This document shows, piece by piece, positions 23,001 through 35,480 of a DNA stretch of 64,000 nucleotides. Both the position numbers and the translations under genes were made by a program. The notes under the pieces were generated by a model. It had not been told where the DNA came from and searched no databases. It saw only the letters and a list, made by a program, of their open reading frames with translations. Location: NCBI RefSeq assembly GCF_020085105.1, contig NC_058052.1, positions 6,433,733 to 6,497,732 on the forward strand, read 5' to 3'. This stretch comes from Siniperca chuatsi (lineage: Eukaryota; Chordata; Actinopteri; Centrarchiformes; Sinipercidae). Every line of letters starts with the position of its first letter. Within the stretch, counting starts at the first letter, position 1.

Positions 23001-26000
23001 TCTGTGTGCTCGTGACCTTTGCTTGCACAAGTGAATCCTCCGACCCCCCCCCCCCCCGTGAGCCACAGACATAAAGGAACGCTGTGTAAGCCATTCAGCA
23101 GTTTACTGTAAACAGGCCCTCAGCTTCTCTGAGACCCATCTCTGCCTCTCACACTGTTTCCTCAGTACACCCCTGACACATTACCAAAGACAGTATGCCT
23201 ACTAGCCTCTCAGAGTGTATATAGTGAGACACAGGCAGAGTGTATACTCCAATGCTCAATCTTAAATTTGATCAGCGCTCGGTCCAGAAATGTTTACACT
23301 CGTGCTGCCGCTAAGGTGCTTTGGATAAAAGTTTCCACCAGAAGTATGTCATACAGTTTTATTAGTACAGTTCATGAGTACATCACTGACACGTTGCATA
23401 ACAGTCTTTCCAAGGTAGTCAGGAGTGTACAGTAAATATTATGATCAGTGGGAAGGGAGGAATGACAGAAAAAAAGGAAACGAGAGCGGCTTAGCGTGTG
23501 TATAATCTATTAGCACTAACTTCTCTCCATACATGTCCTTACATTTCCATCAGGGCAAGACTTGGCGTCTTCGTTTGACCAGCGTGTGCACTCCACTGTG
23601 TGACTGTGCTGTGTTGACTCAGTGACATATGAGTGCAATGATATCAGTGAGTCATTCCCTCCTACAACGCCCCCCTCCTTCTACCGCTCTCTCTTTTCTA
23701 TCTTTCTCCTTTTCTACTCCTATCGCCTCCTTGGGGCTCTATAAACTGGCTGTGTCAACAGAGCCAGAGACGCCTGCTCTAACATGGCCGCCGGGTGGGA
23801 ACGCAAGCCCAGACATAGACGCTTCTATTCAAGTTCTGCACATTTTGCAGAACTGCACATTTTGCAGAACTGGATTTAACCTCAGGAATAAAAAAGCTAT
23901 TTATGCTCGTTTCTATTTTACTGGTCCTTTAATGGTGATTAATGATCATTAATAATAGCTCGAGTGCTGATGCACGTCAATTCATGCCTGTATGGTGAGA
24001 ACATAATGCCATACTCCATTCAAAAATCTGACAGTTTAATGTTGCCTTTAATGGCAGTTAATGGCAGTGGCACATAAACTGTGCATGGTACAACATAAAT
24101 TAAGACTTTTCATTTGCATTTGAAGGAACTCTTTTTTATATAAAATTAAATTTTAACACTGGCTCGCCTCTCTTTCCTAAAATGTTACAAAATCAAAATA
24201 TACTACTTCAAAAAACCGTAGTGCTGAAATGATTACTTGATTAATTGATTGACAGAAAATCAATCACCAACAATTCTGAGAAATATTTAATGAATTCCAC
24301 TGATTTTACCTATAAAGGCTTAGTTTACTCACCATTGTAAGTACTCAGCCTGTGAAAACAGCTGTATAATGTCTTCTGTGACTCTGAGGGAGCTTTGTCA
24401 ACTCCCTTATGATGTGATTAAAGGTTATCTCAGCTTCAGCTCGGAGACTAAAAAAATGTTAAAGGATAAGGCTGATAATATTGTTCTTATGACAAGACCA
24501 AAACTAACAATTGATCCTACTAACAAGCATTGTCTGTGTAGCTAAATTATCACTTAGTTTGTGGTAATTTGGTTAAGCACATTTTACTTAGGAATATGAA
24601 CAATAACAGCATAATATCAACTGAAATAACAAAGGCATTAACATTTTTCTACAAGACATGGCATTGAGATTAGGTAAAAGTGCAGAAGCCTCCTTAAGAC
24701 CAGTTTATAGACCAGTGTTTTTGGTACATATTACCAAACAAATTTGAAATAACCTCAAAATAATTACCACAAAGCGAACCTGGAGCTTTTGGACCCTCTG
24801 AGGGTCTGGGGCCCTGGGGCATTTGCCTGGTTTGAATTACTGTTGGTAATTCTGCATTTTACCTTGGGCTCTTGGACAGTGTGATGGCCATTTTTCACAA
24901 TTTTCTGACATTTTTTTAGTTAGAAAGATTAATCTATCAATTGAAAAACTTGACTGATTATTGCAAATAGTTGTTGCCCTAAAAAGAGTGGAGGTGCCCT
25001 CCCTACAGGAGAATAGCAAGCAGTAGGGCTACTCTAAAGTGTAAAATCTCAAGTTGAAAGTGTGAGCTGAGGCACGATATAGTATTCCTGTTTCTCTGTG
25101 TCGAAGCAGCTGAGTGGTGACAGGCTCCCAGCTGGGTAAAATCATTTCCAGTACCCCTCCTCCAACCCTCACTCCCATCCCCAACCGACACCCTCCCACC
25201 CCCGCTGGGACGTCTGAGGGTCACTGGGCCACTTTGGGTTGCTTAGTCAAAAAAGACTCATCAGACTGTACCAGACAGTAAGGAGAGAGGTGGTAATGGG
25301 TGAAGTGAAGTGGTAAAAGTGATTACAGGATGTGCAGTTGAGTGTGAAAACATTTGAAGGGCTGAATAAATGAGGAACAGTCCAACAACAAAGTGAGGGT
25401 TAATAGGGCAGCAGGACACGAATCCCACAGGGTCGCAACTCCTGAGTTCTTCTCCCTAAAGCGTTTCCATGGGTACCACAGCACTTAGCATCCACTTCCT
25501 GTTTCCTCCTGCTCCTCCTCGGGCAGCAATGCTAGATTTTCTTGAGTGCAGCAGCAGCAGCAGCAGCAGCAGGAGAATGAATGAATAAGTAAAGACTTCC
25601 CCCTCTGTTCCCTCATCACATTCAGCAAAACAGACTTTGCAGACCCTCCATATGGAATTATTCAATAGGCAGGGACTGGGGGAGCGACGTGGCAGCGCGC
25701 AGACAATAGCAGGCAGAGAAGCAGTATCAACAGCAGACAGAGCACAGCGACACTCAGCTCAATGCCGAGCCGTGATTATGACGCCCCGACATGACACACC
25801 GACGTGACAGCATGGAATCTGTGTCCGATGAGGGCACGGCGGCGGCGGCGCGTATCTGTAATGCTGCCGACACCCTGATGGAACAGCAAAGCATTGTGGG
25901 AGCTCCAGCAAGGCCAGGAATATAAATATTATAGGGAGCTTGAAGTCAATCGAACATGTGTAGCACAGGCCAGAGGTGGAGATGATGAAGCGAGAGTTTT

Positions 26001-26007
26001 AAATTAA

Positions 26008-26048
<41 letters not shown>

Positions 26049-28527
26049 GAGAAAAATGAAACTGAGAGGACTGAATTTATCCACTTTCTGAGCAATTCCA
26101 CCCCCCTCGTCCCCCATTGGCCCCCCCATCTGTCTCTCTTTCTTCCTCTTTCTGTCTTCCTTTCACTCTCTCTATCTTCCTCTCTCTTTGGGGCGCCGGG
26201 TCTTTGATCAGATGCTGAAGCTATAAACATTACCAGCTGGCCTTGCGCTCCACATAAAGAGGTCAGCGGAGTTGGGGGCGGGGTCGGGGGTGCGTTTGGA
26301 AGAGCAGTAACTCTACTCTCGGTGGCCGGCAGCACCCACGGCAGACATCTGGGAGAACTTCTCCATTTCAGAGACACTCTGAATCAGCTAAAAACAACCC
26401 CCCCTCCCCACACACACACACACACACTCTATCAAACACACCAGAATAGACAATAAGGTTGTGTTCCTCTTTTTACAACCGAGTAGTAACACTTGTACCA
26501 TCTGTTTGTTTTTTTTCCGAGAGAAAAAAATATAACGCAGTCACAGGTAGCTGTTTGGGTGGGAAGAAGGAGGGAGGCTGACTGTGATTTGCTATTCTTG
26601 GACTTGTGCATTTAGCATTCATGAATGAGCAGAACAGAGAAACGGCTGAATATTCCCCGGTTGACCTTCCAGAGCCTAGTTTTTGTCATTCCAATGAACG
26701 GATCAGATTTCAGATTGTGACTCATTCTGACTTCACACAGTTAAATCCGGCCCTGAGGAAAGCGTTAACTATTCAGCATTTGACATGTGTACAGTTTTGG
26801 GTGGCTGGAAAGACAGGAGGTGAAAGGTCTTGGGGTAGAGAATGGCTGCGCCACTGTTGAAAAGTCTTGCAGTATAGCTGAAGGGAGTCCAAACTTAAAG
26901 GTGTCGAATTCAAGGTGTGGAGTTCCTTGTAAACAAAGAAAGGTTGTGCTTATATTCAGTGTTTCTCACCTAAACGCACTGTGTGTATGCGTACTGCTGC
27001 CAGTATTGTGTACCGCTGCCAACTGTCAATCAGCAGAATAGCATCAAAACCAGCCCCCACGTCGATTACGTTCACGATACAAACAAATCGGGGACCCACA
27101 TTGCTCCATAGCGCTTCTAGTGGTCAAAAACTCCACAGGGTACCTTTAATATTCCTGCTTTTAACATTAAAATACCAGGATTAATGTGCCCTCTAAAATG
27201 TGTGTATTAATCATTTAGAGTATGTCCAATCTACGGCTGCAACTAGCAATTATTTCCATTGTCAATTAATTTTTCAACAACAGTTAATCTGCTACAATTT
27301 TGATAATTGATTAATGTGTGTCGATCGACTAATCGATTATTTGAATAATCATTTCAGCTCTAGTCTAATCGTTTAAGTTATCATACACAAATGATAATAA
27401 TACTTTTTGCCCTAAAACTTTAGTCTGGAAGTTGTGGTGGCTAATAATGCAGGGCTGTTCCTATATCTTGTGCTGATGCCCTCACTGAGCCTGTCTGTTG
27501 TGTGTGTGTGTGTGTGTGTGCGTGTGTGTCTGTGTGTGTACACACTGGCTCTTCTGCTCAGTGGAAACATTATTGTGTGTGTGTGTGTGTGTGTGTGTAG
27601 GCCAGCACATTTTCAGTACAGTTTTAACTATTGCCCACTGAATGGCACATTGTAAAGAAAAAGCCCCGGCATTAGGCAACCCTATTAACCAACCTGTGAC
27701 ATCACTACCGGACATAGGAGCCCTGTTCTCCACATAATAGAACTATTGAAACCCGTTCACTCCCATCACTGTCCATGGCACACCAGACTCTGGCAGTAAA
27801 CCCATGTGCGAAAGCCATCACCTGTTGCAGCTTAGAGTCTGGCCTGAATATGAAGCCTGTGGGCGTGTTATTGGTCCCAGGAGCACATGGGGAGACCGAG
27901 ATAATGAGAGACAGAGAGAATATACTGTATGTATGTGAGTGTGTGTCCTTGACATGCTTGGCACCTGGCCAGAGGGAAAAAATAAACTGTACCTGACCAG
28001 CTGTGTCATACAGTCCCAACAAGTACTGCTTTCCTCCGACGTTGACACTCACTGCAAGAAAATGACAAAGAGCAGTTGAGAGGAGGAAGGAGAGAGGGTG
28101 AGGGTGGGGAGGGGGCGCAGAGAGGCAAGGAGGGAGGCGGTGGGGGCTCAGGGTCCCCAACCCCTCTCTGCTCTGAGGAAGGCAAACAAGTGGTTTTGAT
28201 TATAGCAACAGATGCAGGCCAATGCAGTTGGAGACAGAGTGGCAGAGGAAACATGGAATTCACTCAGGCAAACATCATATTCACTCTCATTAGATTTGAA
28301 TCTGAGAAATGATTACAAAACACGGAACAGCAGCAGTTCAGCATGACATGATAGACAGAATAACTATAATAAATTGTATTCCTACCTGCATAATGATCAA
28401 AGACTGTGGGTACATACTCCTCTGGAAAGGCGTCATTGGCATAGCTCATCAGAAGACACGTTTTGCCCACTGCACCGTCTCCGACCACGACGCATTTTAA
28501 CATGATAGTGCCGGTTCCGTTAGCCAT
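14006..28527 (-). CDS. rhoq: Rho-related GTP-binding protein RhoQ (TC10), 5 coding exons, 207 aa
   Basis: RhoQ/TC10 is a Cdc42-like small GTPase at the plasma membrane and endosomes, known for exocytosis, insulin-stimulated GLUT4 traffic and actin control. Coding exons (minus): 28527-28386, 28051-27993, 20358-20194, 17873-17778, 14167-14006, summing to 624 nt. Visible: P-loop GDGAVGKT (residues 16-23), switch I TVFDHYA with T41, switch II DTAGQEDYDRL (63-73), TQID (121-124) in place of NKxD, the Rho insert, SAL (164-166), a polybasic tail ([11 protein letters not shown]) and CAAX box CLIT (204-207) preceded by cysteines C203 and C200. CLIT at the end and TC10-like sequence throughout favour RhoQ over RhoJ. 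The length is close to mammalian RHOQ (205 aa by memory). The tail differs from mammals by added lysines. Introns are long and repeat-filled. Confidence 0.95.
16329..16725 (-). mobile_element. LINE C-terminal fragment in a rhoq intron
   Basis: On the minus strand the frame 16719-16519 contains [20 protein letters not shown] followed by [12 protein letters not shown]. This matches the C-terminal tail that ends many L2/CR1-type fish LINE polyproteins. The remainder to 16329 is A/T-rich 3' sequence. The copy is strongly 5'-truncated. Confidence 0.65.
18930..19205 (+). repeat. interspersed repeat family A, copy 2
   Basis: Shares agagccagata, ccctcaggagttggtg, gagaccaaaacagagctaaa and gctggatgtgtaaatag with the copy at 3.5-4.0 kb on the same strand. 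It lies in a rhoq intron. Confidence 0.65.
20690..21360. promoter_or_regulatory. possible conserved regulatory element in rhoq intron (speculative)
   Basis: This stretch is unusually free of repeats and is dense in developmental factor-like words: atgaatattcat (20947), gtaattag (21047) and the octamer atgcaaat with flanks attatgcaaatgag (21331). It lies just upstream of rhoq exon 3 in the long intron. This is only a compositional impression; conservation cannot be judged from one genome. Confidence 0.25.
22430..22830 (-). repeat. interspersed repeat family B (cf. 54.3 kb), rhoq intron copy
   Basis: Contains ccatgaaatttggtacagac, ggatgaattgtaatcac, cttctcctctagcaccatca and the agcaaatgttagcatgcta block. 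These correspond in inverted order to the copy split at 51.99-54.66 kb on the other strand. The family is long, non-coding and multi-copy. Confidence 0.6.
23720..23935 (+). repeat. teleost repeat with internal 18-bp tandem duplication
   Basis: The block from ggctctataaactggctg to actggtcctttaa resembles a fish repeat that ends in ggacctttaa-type tails (compare 61.83 kb). The unit gcacattttgcagaact occurs twice in tandem at about 23838-23870. Confidence 0.4.
26007..26054. repeat. (GA)n microsatellite
   Basis: Nearly pure ga dinucleotide run with two aa interruptions. It lies in the long rhoq intron and creates a false serine/leucine-rich open frame on the minus strand. Confidence 0.9.
27235..27365. 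repeat. teleost MITE-like repeat (gctgcaacta type)
   Basis: The cggctgcaactagcaattat start and the later cgactaatcgattatttg plus catttcagctcta end form inverted, AT-rich halves that I recall as one of the commonest small repeats of perch-like fish. Related but weaker traces occur near 24.22-24.31 and 5.66-5.87 kb. Confidence 0.5.
27497..27598. repeat. two (TG)n microsatellites in rhoq intron 2
   Basis: TG runs at about 27499-27530 and 27574-27598, separated by a unique spacer. They lie about 400 nt from rhoq exon 2. Confidence 0.85.
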
Positions 28528-28960
28528 GATCCCGACCTTACCATCATCATCACCGGCCCCCCGACGCCCTGTTGTCCTGACCTCCTCCTCCCTCTGCCGC
28601 CGCTGCTGCTGCTGCTGCTGCTGGGCGGTGATCCCCGCACGGCGGGCATCACCAGCCTCGGAGGCGGACTGCGCGGCGCACCGAGTCGGATCGGGACTGC
28701 ATCTTTCTCCCTTCCTCCACACCACAGGTTACGGTACTCCCAAATTTGACCGTGAAGGAGTTCCCTTTCCACGGCTGACAAAATGAACAGTACCCCCTGA
28801 GTCCTAAGAGGTCTTAAACAGTTTCCTACTAACCAAGAAACGACCGTGTTTCCTCCGAGAAGTGCCGCCGCTGCCACTCCGTCCTGCCCGCTCCCCGGTG
28901 AGCCCCACGCCTGTGCTCTCGCTGCCTGGCGCACAGTGCTGCTGCTGGACAAGGTGGGTG
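28528..28960 (-). promoter_or_regulatory. rhoq: GC-rich rhoq 5' UTR and promoter region
   Basis: Composition shifts sharply to GC- and CpG-rich sequence around the first coding exon, typical of a CpG-island promoter. A run of seven CAG-type triplets on the minus strand lies near 28601-28621. The frame of the rhoq start is open upstream to another ATG at 28725, adding 66 codons with a Q7 run. No TATA box was found. The canonical ATG at 28527 is preferred because the protein then starts just before the GTPase fold, as in mammals. Confidence 0.6.
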
Positions 28961-28969
28961 CGCTTGTTG

Positions 28970-31655
28970 GAGAGGCGGAGCTTGGATTTGAAACCAAGGG
29001 GCTCTGGATAAAGTACACTCCGCCTGGTGGGGATGTGTGGAGCAAGGACTTTAAGAAATTACATCATAAATATTTGGAAGAGTTTATTCAAACATATACA
29101 TTCTTTTAGTCCATATATATATAGGTAACCCCACAGGAAATAAAACAATATCCTGAAGTAGGAGATCATAATCTACCACACACACCATAGAGCTCTGTGG
29201 GACAACATTAAGAACAACATTAGATTGAACATTGGTACAATGTTCAACAGCCTATAGGCCAGATACAAAAAGTCCATAAGAATATCCTATAGGAACATTA
29301 TAAGAGTATATAGTAGGCAGTAACATCATCTTAAACCCACTATTTATCACTCAGTCCCTAAATAAAGACACTAGTGATATTATATTGATTTCACTTTGGC
29401 TAGACGTGCATCTGTCCTACCATGCAGTCCAGCATAACATGTAAGAAGATACCCCACCTGTTTGTTTACTGAAATGTTGTAACTTAACTCTAACTCTTAA
29501 GTCATAAACATTTAGGTTCTAAATTTAAAGTCTCTATCTGCTTTTCACATGACTTTGTGGTTGAGGAGATGAATAGATGATCCACCCATAATGTGCTACT
29601 GTGTGTGTGTGTGTAGGATGGATGGGATATGTGAGATGGGCCCAGGGAGCTGCAGATGGAGACGCCACAGGAGGAGGTATGTGTTTATGAAAGAAGGAGG
29701 GGAGATACAGAGATTTGACCTCTGTGGTGCAGTTGGCCAGGTGTGGGCTGTCTCCTTGAATTAGTGCACTCATAACCATCTTAATAAAGCACATCTCTCT
29801 ACAAATGGAAAGGAATGAGCATGCACACACACACACACACACACACAAATACATGCATATCATTTTTCTGTCTCTGCCAAATGTTCCTAAAGTGAGGTCC
29901 TGGAACTCCAGGGGGCCCTAGGAAATGTGCGGGGATCCCAAAGTAAGATAACAAATGATAACACTTAACAGGAATGAGTCAGCTTCTTAATACACATCTC
30001 TTGTTATGTCCTTTAAATTAGGAAATGTTGGCTTGTTTCCACTATAAATGTGATCATAAATGATTGGCATTTTTACTATCTCAATCGGTGTTCATGATAT
30101 CTTTTTAGCTTTCGCTTTGTCTTTTTGACATTACAAATATTTTAGATCATTTCTATCCTGTTAGCATTTTCTGATCCCGAATCAGTCACTATGTTTCAAT
30201 CACACAGCTGTCTGAATGAGCAAGATATATTGATAACCTGATGTATGATGTTACACATTTCACTGAAACGCAAAACTACACGAAAATCAACTGAGTCACA
30301 GCTGACAGGAAACTGGGCATCTTCTCATTACTAATAACTGATTCTGTGGAGAAAATTTATTTAAAAAGTAATACTATTTACATACATTTTTACATTCACA
30401 TGCTGAATGCTATTAAATTTGGCTTTACTGTCAAATTTCCACATCGTCACAATACTAATATTTTGGTTGTCTTTTTCACCCCTTCTCTCCATTTCCTGGT
30501 TGAAACTAAACTTTGTGTCCCTCTATAGGCTGATCTCTTGGTTGATGGTCCCTAGACGTTGCAAGCTGTCCAATCAGCTGCAAGGGGCGGGGCCGAGGAT
30601 TCTCCTGCTATCATCACATTTGACAGCTGCTGCAGCAGCTCACATGACCAAACAACAATTACCTCATACATGTAGTACTCCTGCTGAAGGTGTTGCATTG
30701 GAGACACGACTCCCTGCACTGGGCTGGGCGTGCGAGCAACAAGGGGGGCTTTCAGCTGAAATGACAAAACTCAGCCAGCTGGGATGCTCTCTGATGGATG
30801 CACCTTACACTGATACTATAAGACTCCTAACATCTATCACTATGATATTACTCTCATAGTGGTGTGTCGTTAAAATAAAAAAGGTGGGTACGCTATAACT
30901 TCCAGTCAGTATAATCACAAGGCAAGCAACTACCAGTCTGCTGTATATCCTCACAAAAACAGAATTTATCTGTACTGCTATTTTACAGTCCGTCACAACC
31001 GGCACATAAGTTTGATACTATTTACTCATACTCTGATGTACACGAATCTGTCTCAGTGTTAACCACCAGATTTGGTGTTTGGCATTTGGCATGTCCCTCA
31101 CTGTAGTCATACAAGAGCTTCATTGTAAATTCTAGTCAAGATCTGAAAGTTATATAATAATTCCATAGGGACATTTAATATGGAATTATGTTTTTTTATA
31201 ACGATAAGACATCCTGATTTTGTCGTCTGATCTGAAGATGCATCCATAAAAAATGTATCTAGGATATGAATATTTCACTCCTTTTAATATAATGTTGCTG
31301 AAGTGCTTGACCAACCAGACACAGAATATGTGTGTGTTGTTAAACAGGATGGAAAAAGAGCTTCTCGAGATTACTCATAAAGGGAATAATAGGATTTTTG
31401 TCAGGTTTTTTTTTTGTCAATTTTGCACTAAAAACTATATTTCCCAGTACTCACACATTCTGTTATATTCCTATAGGGATTTATAGTGTATCTATGTTAG
31501 TTGGTTATGTTATTTAGTGTGCACATACAAGTGCCCAAAGGGACTTTTGAGAGACAAAAATACTCCTACATATAATATTACAATTCAAGCAAAGAACACT
31601 GACTCCTGTGCCGAGCTCTATCCGTAAAATCTGCCACAAAAAAGGTTCCCTTCCT
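28970..31655. other. gene-free intergenic DNA
   Basis: No exon was recognised. It holds short CA/TG runs (29601-29615, 29824-29848). Segment 30550-30770 is somewhat GC-richer and repeat-free but has no recognisable coding potential. Confidence 0.4.
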
Positions 31656-31659
31656 AAAA

Positions 31660-31925
31660 CACAATTCAAGTTTTTAGCTAAAACAAAGTTTTTAACTAGT
31701 ACAATTTTTTGTACAGACATTCATGGTCCCCAGAGGATTAATCCTGATGACTTTGGTGATCCCCTGACTTTTTCTCCAGTGCCATGAGGGTGACATTTGT
31801 GGTGTGAACAACTGTTGGATGGATTACCATACAATTTGGTGCAGACATTCATGGTCTTTGTGAACTTCAGTGATCCCCTGACTCTTCATCCTGGCGCCAT
31901 CATTGGGTCAAAAATGTTATTTTGT
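31660..31925 (-). repeat. interspersed repeat family B copy
   Basis: Two successive units carry acattcatggtcc, tttggtgatcccctgac and gttggatggattaccat, words that reappear inverted at 54.4-54.66 kb. Non-coding. Confidence 0.6.
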
Positions 31926-32165
31926 CCAATACTTTTGGTTTATCTATCTGACAGCTTGATTTTCTTTTCTATGAGCATTATAGCCTCACATACCTGTTTG
32001 CATGGCTCTAGACTCTTAGTCTTGTTTATGAAAAACATTTTACAAAGAAGCGTAGGGTCATTAAATAATGAGCAATAAAACATGAAATGGACTTTGTCTT
32101 CAATCTCACCTAAATCACACAGCAAACAAAGCCTTTACTTAGGTCTTTAACTTTTGGTTAAATTT
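31925..32165 (-). mobile_element. LINE C-terminal zinc-knuckle fragment
   Basis: Minus-strand frame reads RLCLLCDLGEIEDKVHFMFY then C, giving C-x2-C...H-x4-C, the C-terminal knuckle of non-LTR retrotransposon polyproteins. The same type of knuckle is seen in the element behind gch near 9.36 kb, but in a different sequence. Heavily truncated. Confidence 0.55.
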
Positions 32166-32966
32166 TGCTTCACATAAGGCCCCACACTGACAATATGGTT
32201 ATGCTAGAAATTTCCCTGTGTTAACACTGTAAGTTTCATTTTGATACAGTGTGATATAGTGTATTTGTGGTCCTTAATAATGAGTTTCTGATGTCACCTT
32301 ACCTATCCACGTGGTTTTTTTTTTATCTCCTAGCTATCACAAGAACATATTATATTCCTGTAGGGAGTTATCCATGTAAAACTATAAACCAATTACTTTT
32401 AAGGACATTTTTTGAAAGGCACATATTGTGTTCATGCAGTGTATCGGGTTTATTAGGTTGCTATAGTGTAGGTCAGTGCTGGCACGTACCAGAAGTTCAG
32501 GAGCGTTCATTAGTGAGCGGCTGACCTTATTTCCCATGTGGATGAATTTAATATCAACTGTCTATTTCTGTATGAAGCTAAGTTTAAAGGGGGAGGCTTC
32601 AATAAAATATATTGGTCTGCAGCATTCTGCATCTCAGCATATTCACCTGTAAACAATAAATGTAAACACAAGACATGCCTGTTCACTTTGTGTATTCTCA
32701 ACGGAATTCTCAATGATGTTTGAATGGAAATGAAATTGTGTTTATGCACATTGAATACATTTGAATGAAAATAAACATATTCAATGGTGTAGTATTACAT
32801 CACTCTATTTGCAGAGGACTGCAGTCTGGCCAGCAAGTGGTTTGCTGTTCTATTTTAGGAAAGGCAAACAAATGCAAGAGCTCTTCACTCCCATGTCTCC
32901 TATCCAGTTTCCAGATACTATCGTCTACATCGTATGGTAGCCTACGCACGTATGAGCATGCAGGTA

Positions 32967-32967
<1 letters not shown>

Positions 32968-33039
<72 letters not shown>
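32968..33039. repeat. (AC)36 microsatellite
   Basis: Uninterrupted ac dinucleotide run of about 72 nt, the longest in the window. It is likely polymorphic. Confidence 0.95.
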
Positions 33040-33041
<2 letters not shown>

Positions 33042-34365
33042 CCTCCCTGTCACTGCCCAACATCAATCGCAGTCTGGACTAGCAAACTGGTAAGTGGTGG
33101 TAGATGGGAGAGAGTGGCGTAGTGCAATCACAAAGCGCTCAGATGAGCTCCTAAATTAGAGTGTTTGGCCAGCATGGACTCCCTGGGAGGGTTTGGTTAA
33201 ATTACAGGCCATATTTTTAGTGAAGGCCAGGCTTCATCCCTGGAACTGCCAGCAGCTGAAGACCATCACTCACGCCTGTCTGCCCCCAGTTTGTTCAACA
33301 CTAGAGCTGTTAACATTTGTGTGTGTGTGTGTGTGTGCGCGTGTTTTTGGTGAGCAGGAGTAAAATGAGACCATTTCTTAGAAACAGTTTACTGTTTTAT
33401 TGCTTTGTGTGTGCGTTCCAGTATGTGTGTACACTTGCATGTAATTACAGATAATAACTCACCTCCTGTGTTCTACCTAAGGAGTTTGATAATTATTCTG
33501 TGTATCGTGTGTGTGTGACAGACACAGACAAGCTGATAAGCAGAAAAGGCGAGTGTGTAGACATTGTCTGAAGGAGAATGTGGGCCATGTCAGGCATGTT
33601 GATCATGCCAAAACATCACTAGACACCACTAACCAAAGACACACACGTGAAATACTCAGCTGATTACAAGTGGATGACAACATGTCTGGAAGTAGGCTAA
33701 TGGGTGAAGGGGATGGACCTATGTATTGTTTAGTAACCCTGAAACACATGATAAACTCATGCAGATTTAGAGGAAATGTTTCTGTTGCAATCACTGCTGA
33801 CCGTGACAAGGTCAAGATGAGGAGACGCAGGCTAAATGATTTTACAGCAGACAGACAGCTGATTAGCACCATAAATATTTCTTTCAGGCATGTAAAATGG
33901 GGAAGGTTCCATTTACGCCGACACCTAAAGGTCTGATGAATGATAGTGTTTTTCATGGGTGACTCGTTCACTTATTCAGTGCGGGAGCTGTCAAAGGATC
34001 GCATCATACTTGGCTTGTTTTTGTCATAAGGTAAACAATCAACACTCCACAAGTTTCCCACTTGTCTTTCAAAATGAACATAATGACAGCCATTACATAT
34101 TTCCAATTTCACAGACGACATTACTACAAGAGTTGTTGACAGTTTGAAGAGGATTATGAAACAGATCACGGTTGCCCCCCCCCCGTTGACTGAGTAATCT
34201 GCTTCAGTTTGAAGCATTTGTGTGTGTGTGTGCAGCTTTTACCAGGAGATCAATTAAACCATGTCTTCCACTGTCTTTAATGTAAACCACTCAAAAGTGC
34301 CTGATAGTGAAACCATATCAATACCAGAAATGATTACCTCTAATGTGACATAATAGCAATGACCT
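33040..34365. other. intergenic, nothing recognised
   Basis: Contains TG runs (33318-33350) and a C9 tract near 34176, but no exon-like or RNA-like structure that I can support. Confidence 0.4.
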
Positions 34366-34369
34366 TGGC

Positions 34370-34475
34370 TTTTAGACACAAACTGAATGGATTGCCATGA
34401 AATTCAGTACAGATATTCACTGACTTTATTTATCTCTTAACTTCTCATCTAGCACCATCCTCACTTCAAAATTTC
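34370..34475 (-). repeat. interspersed repeat family B fragment
   Basis: ggattgccatgaaattcag, cttctcatctagcaccatcc and caaaatttcaagtgg match other family B copies in the same relative order. Confidence 0.5.
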
Positions 34476-34514
34476 AAGTGGTCCAATACCTACACATCCA
34501 GCAGACACTTTGTA

Positions 34515-35060
34515 GTGTTTTAAGAAAGCTCAGGACCCATAAGCAGGAGTCAGACGAGTTTATTTCACACACATAGCAGAGCGGCTTGAGTGGAGACTGA
34601 GATCTCAGCGGTGTTGTCTGGTTTGGCAGGCAGTCTTGAGTTGACACGGAGTCTAGGCGGGCAGGCGGGCGAGCATGCAAATACACATAAGAGTGTAAGT
34701 CCAAACAGACAGGCAGGTTCGAAACACAGGTTACCAGGATAGTCAAAGACACGCAGAAGGCCAACAGGCCACAGACTTGGCCAAATGTCTATACCACTTC
34801 AGTTAACTGAGGAGGAGAGGCGAGCCAGGGTTATATACTGCTGGAGCTGGATGATTGGATGGATCGCAGGTGTGTGGGAGGCTTGGCGGCAAGGCTTGAT
34901 TGGTAGTTGGTTGAAGGTGTGTAGGAGAGGGAATGAAGTCCACGCCTACACACACCAATACAGGCAAAAACCAACAGGGGACAAACAGGAAACACAAGGG
35001 AAGGGGGGAGAACAGCTGGAAACACTAGGGATGAGGGAGAGGCAAAGTTGGACCATGACA
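34515..35060. repeat. long interspersed teleost repeat, possibly LTR-derived
   Basis: The sequence around gtgtgtgggaggcttggcgg, ggaaacacaagggaagg and gaacagctggaaacacta and the end tggaccatgaca recall a fish repeat with a tandem-like purine-rich 3' half. A 145-codon plus-strand frame over it has no family resemblance and is rejected as a gene. Confidence 0.4.
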
Positions 35061-35480
35061 CACGGAGCAAAATTAACATTCAATTGGAGTCGTGTTCGTC
35101 TCCACCTGATGAATTTAAGTCCAATATTCACCCTCCTTTTAGCTCTCCTTTTTGGTCTCCACCAGCTTCTGAGGGAAATATTTGGTTTAGCTGCTAAATG
35201 CTCCACTACGTTCACCAGGTAGCTAACTGTCTGTCTGCTGTTTGGTGCTGAGCAGGTAGCATACAGGGAGTTTTTAAAGCTCTTTTGCTTAAAATAACTG
35301 CCTGCTGTGGTTAAAAAAAAAAGGAGCCGATGAGAGCAATGAGAGTGAACCAAAACAGTAAAGTTGTGTGTTGTAAAACCAAAAGAATGAGGTTGAATGT
35401 GTTAACAAGCTTAGTAGAGCTGAGGTGAACTGCAGGGTCGGGTGATGATTCTCTGTGAGTTCGTTATCACGAGCGAACCC
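35060..35480 (-). repeat. interspersed repeat family A, copy 3
   Basis: Inverted relative to the 3.5-kb copy: attggagtcgtgttcgtctc, ttttggtctccaccagcttc, gctgctaaatgctccacta, and atgattctctgtgagttcg. The copy at 55.87-56.29 kb has the same orientation. Confidence 0.65.

Noticed and set aside
25946-26377. 143-codon minus-strand frame rich in S, L and R
   Set aside because: It is produced by a (GA)n microsatellite and purine-rich DNA in a rhoq intron.
28497-29045. 182-codon minus-strand frame over the rhoq promoter
   Set aside because: It overlaps the true rhoq first exon in another frame. GC-rich promoter DNA readily gives long chance frames.
30407-30859. 150-codon plus-strand frame
   Set aside because: It lacks family resemblance, exon borders and a promoter. 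Codon use looks like random AT-rich DNA joined to a slightly GC-richer patch.
32800-33082. Open frames of Val-Cys or His-Thr repeats
   Set aside because: These are pure translations of the (AC)n microsatellite.
34785-35222. 145-codon plus-strand open frame
   Set aside because: It spans two different interspersed repeats, has open frames on the other strand too, and shows no domain or splice structure.
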